Positions 57,071 to 64,000 of a stretch of DNA of 64,000 nucleotides are shown here, piece by piece. Source of the DNA: Anthoceros angustus (taxonomy: Eukaryota; Streptophyta; Anthocerotopsida; Anthocerotales; Anthocerotaceae); assembly GCA_010909165.1 (NCBI GenBank), contig VJWM01000209.1, positions 124,001 through 188,000 on the forward strand, written 5' to 3'. Made by a program: the position numbers and the translations under genes. Position 1 is the first letter of the stretch, and each line of letters begins with the position of its first letter. The notes under the pieces were generated by a model, which made no database searches, was not told the DNA's origin, and saw nothing but the letters and a program-made list of their open reading frames with translations.

Positions 57071-59820
57071 GACAAAACCAGTCATCTGCTTGTAATATGC
57101 TTGTACTTCCAAATGTCCAATCAGCGTAGGGATATATGTTTCTCAGCCAACCCTAAGCGATAGATGCATCGCACTTCTGCGCCAGTTGACTTGTTAAACC
57201 CGATTCGAAGTACGATGGAGGCCGAGTTCACCATAGCCCAAGGACACCTACAGTTTTATGATCCCAATGGGTGGTCCTTACACTTTTCTTGTGCCATCAA
57301 TCCCACCTCAAGGACACCGGAAGTAGACGTAAGGTTCAGCTTCCGTAGCCCATGGACGAACGGGCGGGTAGGAGGCTCGAAGCCAGTCTTGGTAGCTTTT
57401 CGAAGCCATAAAGGTGTCGGCCTCCTCGAGATGATGGCACAACGGGTAAAGGAGGCCACGCAATGCGTGAACGCTGGAGGTACAATCTTCTCCGAATCCT
57501 TCATCGCAGATGGCCCAGTCTGGCTGGCAGTCGGGACAACGATGATGGCATCGGTGATGTGCAAGAGTTTTGGGTGTCCGGTTCGACGCGCTTGAGGTTG
57601 CATGGATTGCGCCATGCGGACATTGAACCATCGCGGTGGCGTAGGAGCCGCCAGTGGCAAGTGCAAAGTGGATGCTGGCGGGCCTGTGATCGCTACCGGT
57701 CACCCCAAAATGAGGTGGAGCAAGAGCAAGCGCTTCCGCCGTTCAAGTTGCGTCGCACATTTAAGTAATTAGTATAGTACTAGAGGTGGCGGACCGCCAT
57801 TAAAACAACATGCACGTCATTGCAGGTACCGGTTGGTCGACAAGTGAGGCGTTAGGCAATGCCCATCGACCGCCATAGCCACCCTAGCACACTGTCGCTC
57901 GAAGGCCATATACCCACGAGTGTTTCCGCCATTCGAATTGAGAAGGAAGGGTCGACGTTTCCATGGATTCCTTGGGTTGCGAGGTTGATGAGGATGACCT
58001 CCACATGGCTATGGTGCTCAGCATGGCGGCGGAGAATGAGGTCACTCCTGGCGCAGGCATCAGAGAACCGACAGACGGGGGGGTGCTGGACATCCGGGAG
58101 GAGAGGGAGAAACGGGCAGCTGCCGCCGAGCGGAGGCGCCGGCTAAGCCAGGGCGGCACCGAGGACCACACGTGGTTGACAATTGGATGGGCACAGGGGT
58201 GGGAGCCGGGAGGACAGGCAAAGCGACCCGGTAATGAAGACCATGGTGCTTGCGAGGCGACGATGCAGCTGGATGTGCCTGATGAACCGGATGCGTGCAC
58301 GGAGCTTTGGTGGTCCGGGAGGAAGGGCAACCCCGCCTTTGGTTGGATATGTGCGTTCTCGTGGAAGCGCCGGATGGTTCGCGATGGTGCCGTGTGGCCC
58401 GATGCAAGAGGGCTGGGATTGTGGTCTGACCGAGGTGCCAATGGCTGGCCGACAGGACAAAACCAGTCATCTGCTTGTAATATGCTTGTACTTCCAAATG
58501 TCCAATCAGCGTAGGGATATATGTTTCTCAGCCAACCCTAAGCCCGGAAGATGCACTGATTTACTTCCACTTGTTAAACCCGATTCGAAGTACGATGGAG
58601 GCCGAGTTCACCATAGCCCAAGGACACCTACAGGTTTTATGATCCCAATGGGTGGTCCTTACACTTTTCTTGTGCCATCAATCCCACCTCAAGGACACTG
58701 CGGAAGTAGACGTAAGGTTCAGGCTTCCGTAGCCCATGGACGAACGGGCGGGTAGGAGCCAAATCGAGTGCGGAGTTTTCACGGTGGCGCCGCCTCTCGA
58801 ATGATGGCACAACGGGTAAAGGAGGCCACGCCCGAATGCAGAACGCGAGGTACAATCTTCTCCGAATCCTTCATCGCAGATGGCCCAGTCTGGCGCAGCG
58901 GTGGGACAACGATGATGGCATCGGTGATGTGCAAGAGTTTTGGGTGTCCGGTTCGACGCGCTTGAGGTTGCATGGATTGCGTCATGCGGACATTGAACCA
59001 TCGCGGTGTGGCGCGTAGGAGCCGCCAGTGGCAAGTGCAAAGCGGGGATGCCAGTGGCGGGCGTGCCGATCGCTGGTCACCCCAAAATGAGGTGGAGCAA
59101 GAGCAAGCGTTTCACGGGTTCAAGTTGCTGGCGTGCATTCGCTTGTAATTAGTATAGTACTAGAGGTGGCAGTGGACCGCCAATTAAAACAACATGCACG
59201 TCATTGCAGTGTACCGGTTTGGTCGACAAGTGGCAGAGGCGTTAGGCAATGCCCATCGACCGCCATAGCCACCCTAGCACATACGCTCCAAAGGCCATAC
59301 ACCCACGAGTGTTTCCGTCATTCTGTAATTGACGAAGGAAGGGTCGACGTTTCCATGGATTCCTTGGGTTGCGAGGTTGATGAGGATGACCTCCACATGG
59401 CTATGGTGCTCAGCATGGCAGCGGAGAATGAGGTCACTCCTGGCGCAGCATCGAGAAAGGCTGCAGACGGGGTGCCGGACATCCGGGAGGAGAGGGAGAA
59501 ACGGCAGCCGCCGAGCGGAGGCGCGGCTAAGCGGCACCGAGGACCACACGTGGTTGACAATTGGATGGCACAGGTGGGAGCCGGGAGGACAGGCAAACAA
59601 CCCGAAGACCATGGTGCTTGCGAGGCGACGATGCAGCTCGGATGTGCCTGATGAACCGGATGCGAGCACGGAGCTTTGGTGGTCCGGGAGGAAGGGCAAC
59701 CCCGCCTTTGGTTGGATATGTGCGTTCTCGTGGAAGCGCCGGATGGTTCGCGATGGTGCCGTGTGGCCCGATGCAAGAGGGCTGGGATTGTGGTCTGACC
59801 GAGGTGCCAATGGCCGACAA
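57071..59820. repeat. Tandem duplication D10, two copies, period 1385 bp
   Basis: GACAAAACCAGTCATCTGCT occurs at 57,071 and 58,456. Both copies run through TTGTTAAACCCGATTCGAAG and CGCCATAGCCACCCTAGCAC to GAGGTGCCAATGGC. A GACAAA word is present at the start and, as GGCCGACAAAGG, at the end of copy two. Confidence 0.9.
57963..58514 (+). CDS. Unidentified acidic/charged ORF (D10 copy 1)
   Basis: A 183-codon frame starts MDSLGCEVDEDDLHMAMVLS. It then has a charged helix-prone run (DIREEREKRAAAAERRRR) and a W-rich part (WWSGRKGNPAFGWICAFSWK). The second copy (from 59,355) keeps the first 35 residues and then shifts frame. No family is recognised. It may be part of a larger plus-strand gene running to 63,090. 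The reverse strand is also open here, so the call rests on the protein-like composition only. Confidence 0.35.
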   Translation: MDSLGCEVDEDDLHMAMVLSMAAENEVTPGAGIREPTDGGVLDIREEREKRAAAAERRRRLSQGGTEDHTWLTIGWAQGWEPGGQAKRPGNEDHGACEATMQLDVPDEPDACTELWWSGRKGNPAFGWICAFSWKRRMVRDGAVWPDARGLGLWSDRGANGWPTGQNQSSACNMLVLPNVQSA

Positions 59821-60024
59821 AGGCGAGCCGCCAACGGGTGGATCGGGAACCGAGCACCGGATGCGGATCGGGACGTGGAAGGACGAGACTAGCCCCCAAC
59901 CGGGGTAGAAAGCGGGAGGAGGGCGACATGCCATGCCGACGCCACCGGGAGAGGGACGGTACTGCCTCTCGTGTCACGTGATGCGGAGCATTCGTGTCGT
60001 GAAGGTGGGGAAGCTGGCTTGTGC

Positions 60025-62286
60025 GAAGTCACGCCCGAGTTTCCAAAATTTGAAAGCGACGATGACGATTGTCCCTCGTCGAAGAGGCGCCGAGGGCCGA
60101 AAGCGGAGGCGAAGGTATGCCACTCGCATCTCCTCACATTCTCCAATCACCCGTGAAAGGGCCACCATCTTTTCTTGGTGTGATCTTGCATGACGAAGAC
60201 ACCGTGTTTGTCATTGACGGTGAACCAAGGCATCTAGGCGGGAGGCCGGAGGAGTGCCTCGTATGTCTGGCCGGGGGGCGACTAAGGTCACCGTGTTTGG
60301 GAGCTCTGTCCGCTATCGACACATAGAAGGGCGATGTTTGTGAAGAGGGTGGCTTTGATAGGTGGTTGCGCCCGGTAGTGCATCATCCATCACCACGTTC
60401 ATTGGCACTTGCTAACAAGCGCTTGTGTGTGTGCATGCGAGGCGGGTGCCACAATAAGTAACGCCGAGGTGGAGAAGGAACGCGAAGAGGGGAGAACCGC
60501 AACAAAGTGAAAGCCACCGATGAGCACCTACCATGGAAGACGAGGAGGCACTTGTTCCACAGGAAGGCTCATTCGAGGACATGTGGGAGGCGTTTTGGCG
60601 AGGTGGGCATGCTCTCCCGGGACCCAGCCACGGCATGTTGGCCCTCCAAAGACATCCTCCAAACCGTGACATTGGGCGATTTGTTACGGGCAACCATGAA
60701 CCACCACGGGCGGGAGGCATTCTTTGGAAGAGGCAACGAAGGTGTCATTGGAGATTGGGCCCGGTGGAAGGCCCGATGGAGTGACGGATGCCGCGCTTTG
60801 GAGGGTTGAGCATGTGGTTAAAGAAGCGCCCACAAGCGTGTGAAGGAGGCTGCACGCCGGATGACTCTTCCGAAATCTTTGGTCGTCCACCCGAGGGAGT
60901 TGCAATCGTGAGTGGATGACTGTCTGAAGGGGACTTCCCATCTATATCTAGCGAGACTACATCAAGAAGAAGTTCTCGGACATTTCTGGCGACGCAATTA
61001 CTATTATGCAGCCGGGTGAAGGAGGCCGATCGGGGATGCGAGAGAGGGCAACTATCCTAGACGGCCCGGGAGTGTGTGGGAGGCATGGACCAAAGCGGTG
61101 GAGTTCGAGTCCAAGAGCACCGACAGGGGAATGGCCGCCATGCCAAAGATGATGCAAACTGAAAGCTCGTCAAGAAGTCACGCCCGAGTTTCCAAAATTT
61201 GAAAGCGACGATGACGATTGTCCCTCGTCGAAGAGGCGCCGAGGGAAAGCGGAGAGCTGAAGGTATGCCACCGCATCTCCCTCACATTCTCCAATCACCG
61301 CGAGGCGCTCGCTCCATCTTTTCTTGGTGTGATCTTGCATGACGAAGACACCGTGTTTGTCATTGTGAACAAGGCATCTAGGGTGGAGGCCGACACCGAT
61401 GTGTGCCTGTATGTTCGGGCAAGGGGCGACTAAGGTCCCGGAGCCCCCGTCCGCCATCGACACATAGAAGGCGATGTTTGTGAAGAGGGTGGCTTTGATA
61501 GGTGGTTGCGCCGAGTGCATCATCCATCACCACGTTCATTGGCACTTGCTAACAAGCGCTTGTGTGTGTGCATGCGTGAAGCGGGTGCCACAATAAGTAA
61601 CGCCGAGGTGGAGAAGGAACGCGAAGAGGGGAGAACCGCAACAAAGTGAAAGCCACTGAGCACCTACCATGGAAGACGAGGAGGCACTTGTTCCATGTGA
61701 AGGCTCATTCGAGGACATGTGGGAGGCGTTTTGGCGAGGTGGGCATGCTCTCCCGGACTGAGCCAGCATGTTGGCCCTCCAAAGACATCCTCCAAACCGT
61801 GACATTGGGCGATTTGTTACGGGCAACCATGAACCACCACGGCGGAGGCATGGAAGAGGCAACGAAGGTGTCATTGGAGATTGGGCCCGGTGGAAGGCCT
61901 GGCGATGGAGTGACGGATGCCGCTTTGGAGGGTTGAGCATGTGGTTAAAGAAGCGCCCACAAGCGTGTGAAGGAGCCGGTGCGTGATGACTCTTCCGAAA
62001 TGGTCCGCCACCCGAGGGAGTTGCACCTGAGCTGGTGGACGCCTATGAGGGACTTCCCATCTATATCTAACCGAGACTACATCAAGAAGAAGTTCTCGAC
62101 ATTTCTGACGCAGAATTACTATTGTCCGAGCCGGGTGAAGGAGGCCGACGGATGCGAGAGAGGGCAACTATCCTAGACACGCGCCCGGGTGTGGGAGGCA
62201 TGGACCAAAGCGGTGGAGTTCGAGTCCAAGAGCTGCAGTATGGGGAATGGCCCACCGCCAACAAAGATGATGCAACCGATGCTCAA
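60025..62286. repeat. Tandem duplication D11, two copies, period 1149 bp
   Basis: GAAGTCACGCCCGAGTTTCC occurs at 60,025 and 61,174, and both copies run to a GATGCAA...CAAGAAGT word at the junction and at the end. The repeated plus-strand peptide PEFPKFESDDDDCPSSKRRR looks like an acidic stretch followed by a nuclear localisation signal. Other fragments are SFEDMWEAFWRGGHALPG (readable in copy one) and RDYIKKKFS-like (copy two). Frames differ between copies because of indels. Confidence 0.9.
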
Positions 62287-62488
62287 GAAGTACGGGGCGG
62301 GTTGTAATCCTTTTAGGCGGTGGTGCACAGATTTCAACAAGGCATTTCGGAGAAGTGGAAGCGCATCCCGACAAAGGCAGCGAGAGTGGGGTCTCATACG
62401 CGGCATTGAGAACATGGAATCATACATCGACACGGGAGGTTTAGTGCTCGATTACGAACTGGTTTTGCGAGGATGTGTGGAAATGTGA
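62122..62488 (+). CDS. Unidentified plus-strand ORF
   Basis: The frame from 62,189 to 62,488 encodes MWEAWTKAVEFESKS, KKYGAGCNPFRRWCTDFNKA and IRGIENMESYIDTGGLVLDY, and ends after RGCVEM. Composition and lack of low-complexity runs suggest former coding. It follows D11 and overlaps the start of D12. No known domain. It is probably an exon of the same unknown gene as the stretches at 57.9-61 and 62.8-63.1 kb. Confidence 0.35.
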
Positions 62489-62922
62489 ATGTTGCTTCTC
62501 TCATGCATGGAAATCGGGCATGTGGGTTTGAGTGCAAAGGGAGCTGGTGCGGCGCATAGAGGACATGAAGAGGACAATTCTCGGCAACACGCTGGCGGGC
62601 ACGAACCATGGGATGGGGTCCTGCTCACCACTTGGATGATGTGGAGGCCTTGGCAAACGTGGAGATGGTGCCATCAACCCGAGCAACAGAGCAACCGGCG
62701 AGGATGTGTGGAAATGTGAATGTTGCTTCTCATGCATGGAAATCGGGGCATGTGGGTTGAGCAAAGGGAGTCAGCGCGACAGAGGACATGAAGAGGACAA
62801 TTCTCCCAAGAACACTGGCGGGCACGAACCATGGGATGGGGTCCTGCTCACCACTTCCGGATGATGTGGAGGCCTTGGCAAACGTGGAGATGGTGCCATC
62901 AACCTGTGCAACAGAGCAACCG
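62467..62922. repeat. Tandem duplication D12, two copies, period 231 bp
   Basis: GCGAGGATGTGTGGAAATGT occurs at 62,467 and 62,698. The second copy ends at 62,922, where GCGAGGGATGTGG restarts the same word. GCGAGG is therefore present at all three borders. Both copies keep MKRTIL, TLAGTNHGMGSCSPL and DVEALANVEMVPST words on the plus strand, in partly shifted frames. Confidence 0.9.
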
Positions 62923-63090
62923 GCGAGGGATGTGGAGCCGCACCGAATAACTCTCGAAGCGCTACAAGTCCCTGTAATGCTTTGTGTTACCCATTTGCAA
63001 ATGTGTTACCCATTTGCTAACGTGTGGATGTGTGCCACGCAGACTTTGGCGGAGGAGCGTCTAAACCCGCAAAGTAGTCTTATGTCATAG
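62788..63090 (+). CDS. C-terminal part of the unidentified plus-strand gene
   Basis: A 100-codon open frame starts within D12 and ends at a TAG at 63,088-63,090. It reads GTNHGMGSCSPLPDDVEALA, then HRITLEALQVPVMLCVTHLQ, and ends LNPQSSLMS. A 19-bp word (TGTGTTACCCATTTGC plus 3) is repeated at 62,983 and 63,002 inside the frame. Upstream in-frame continuation is broken by the duplication. No domain is recognised. Confidence 0.4.
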   Translation: MKRTILPRTLAGTNHGMGSCSPLPDDVEALANVEMVPSTCATEQPARDVEPHRITLEALQVPVMLCVTHLQMCYPFANVWMCATQTLAEERLNPQSSLMS

Positions 63091-64000
63091 ACACACTGTG
63101 AAGCGGAAACACAGGTACCGGGTTTGCTATTCGGAGTCCGGGGTGTCTCCTGTTTTGAGGCTTGCAAAGAGCCTGTTGTGGTGTCTGGGTTTTTCAGCTG
63201 CAAGGTGTGCCCCGTTTCATGGTTTGGCAGCGTTTTCGAATGGATGGACTAAGCCTGGAAGGGATGTCTTTTTTCTGCTGACCAGGGAGTCCGGAAGAAG
63301 GGAGGAACAGCACGGAGGATGGAACAGCCGTCAAAGCGGGCGGAGGGGAAGGCGGCGGAGGGGAACGGGCGGAAGCATGCTCCAGATGTCGTCACGACTC
63401 GTTATGTTTTGGGTTAGGTGATTCTCTTGAATTTGGGTCTAAACGGGCATTTATCTCGGACTTATTTTAAGGTGAGATAACCCCATTTAACAATGCACGG
63501 ATCTTGCTTGGCCCGAGTTCCATGGGCCAACAGGACCTAATTAGAAGGTACGCTTTGTTGCTGGCTAAGATAAACCCGTATTAACTCTTGTGGATCGTAC
63601 AACCCTAATTGTAGCGAGGGTGCACGGCTTTATGCCACCGCTTAGGGCTGCATATTTTGAAATTTGAAATTTGAAATTTCCTATTGCAAGCTTGCTTGAT
63701 CCTGGCATTTCATACCGAAAGCGCGGAAATGTCCGCCGTCTTGCCCAATGAAGTGCCTCCACATCCATCGCGCTATTGGCCATGCTCCTAGGTATTTTGA
63801 ACCGTCGTTCGTGCAAAACGCCAATTACACATCACCGTAAACTAATTGGGATAAGGGTTGAACTTGCCCATGATTGGGCAATCCATTGTTGTCTGAATTT
63901 TTGATAGCAATGGACGCTATTGGCTAGGAGGCACCGAACGTAGGTACGCCAACCCACGCCATCGCGCTGACCGGACGGGCGCCAACCATGCATGGACGGA
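63091..64000. other. Non-coding tail of the window
   Basis: No gene is supported. A short GAAATTT tandem run lies at 63,657-63,681 and a small palindrome TTGCCCA...TGGGCAA near 63,863-63,880. A purine-rich stretch (GGAGG/GGCGG words) lies at 63,290-63,375. It may contain the 3' UTR of the preceding gene. Confidence 0.4.

Noticed and set aside
47530-62922. CRISPR or satellite array
   Set aside because: Units are 0.2-2 kb with no short repeat-spacer pattern, and each array has a different unit.
63863-63880. Palindrome TTGCCCA/TGGGCAA as a terminator or operator
   Set aside because: It is short and isolated in non-coding plant DNA with no neighbouring gene that would give it a role.

Overview
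This window is nuclear DNA of a land plant, or at least of the green lineage. The evidence is plant core promoters (TATA box, telo-box AAACCCTA, pyrimidine patch), many short GT-AG introns, a CACTA (En/Spm, TNP2-type) transposase and a Ty3/gypsy pol. I cannot name the species. I see no rRNA, tRNA or CRISPR array and no intact host gene that I recognise. Nearly everything is mobile-element sequence in various states of decay.

Region 1 (about 0.33-17.64 kb) looks like one large element bounded by inverted, degenerate ends of about 300 bp (332-632 and 17,330-17,635). Inside it, from left to right, are: an array of CTTGGCC motifs and a core promoter, both present twice because of a 1.77-kb tandem duplication; an unidentified plus-strand gene; a decayed Ty3/gypsy pol with a PHD-finger-like tail (6.3-9.4 kb), probably nested; a reversed CTTGGCC array; and a multi-exon plus-strand gene (13.4-17.3 kb). 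Frame by frame, that last gene shows the conserved boxes of a Crypton/DUF3504-type tyrosine recombinase (YR). I consider this gene the most interesting item in the window.

Region 2 (19.6-24.5 kb) and region 3 (32.05-42.2 kb) repeat parts of this element. Region 2 has one end, the motif array and the promoter. Region 3 has one end, a second minus-strand copy of the YR gene ending next to that end, then the motif array and promoter. The YR gene and the promoter array are divergently arranged in region 3. In both YR copies the 3' end of the gene abuts the element end.

Region 4 (about 45.9-54.4 kb) is a minus-strand CACTA transposase (TNP2, Transposase_21 domain, with a DUF4216-like tail). Its N-terminal part is present four times in tandem. 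Region 5 (54.4-63.1 kb) consists of four further tandem arrays placed end to end (units of about 880, 1385, 1149 and 231 bp). They carry fragments of one or more unidentified plus-strand genes. Regions 17.6-19.6, 24.5-32.0 and 42.2-45.9 kb are GC-rich and contain further tandem duplications but no protein I can name.

Twelve direct tandem duplications occur in 64 kb, and nearly all coding remnants carry many small indels. Either this locus has had unusual duplication and indel activity, or the assembly contains uncollapsed, noisy sequence. All frame-based statements below should be read with that in mind.
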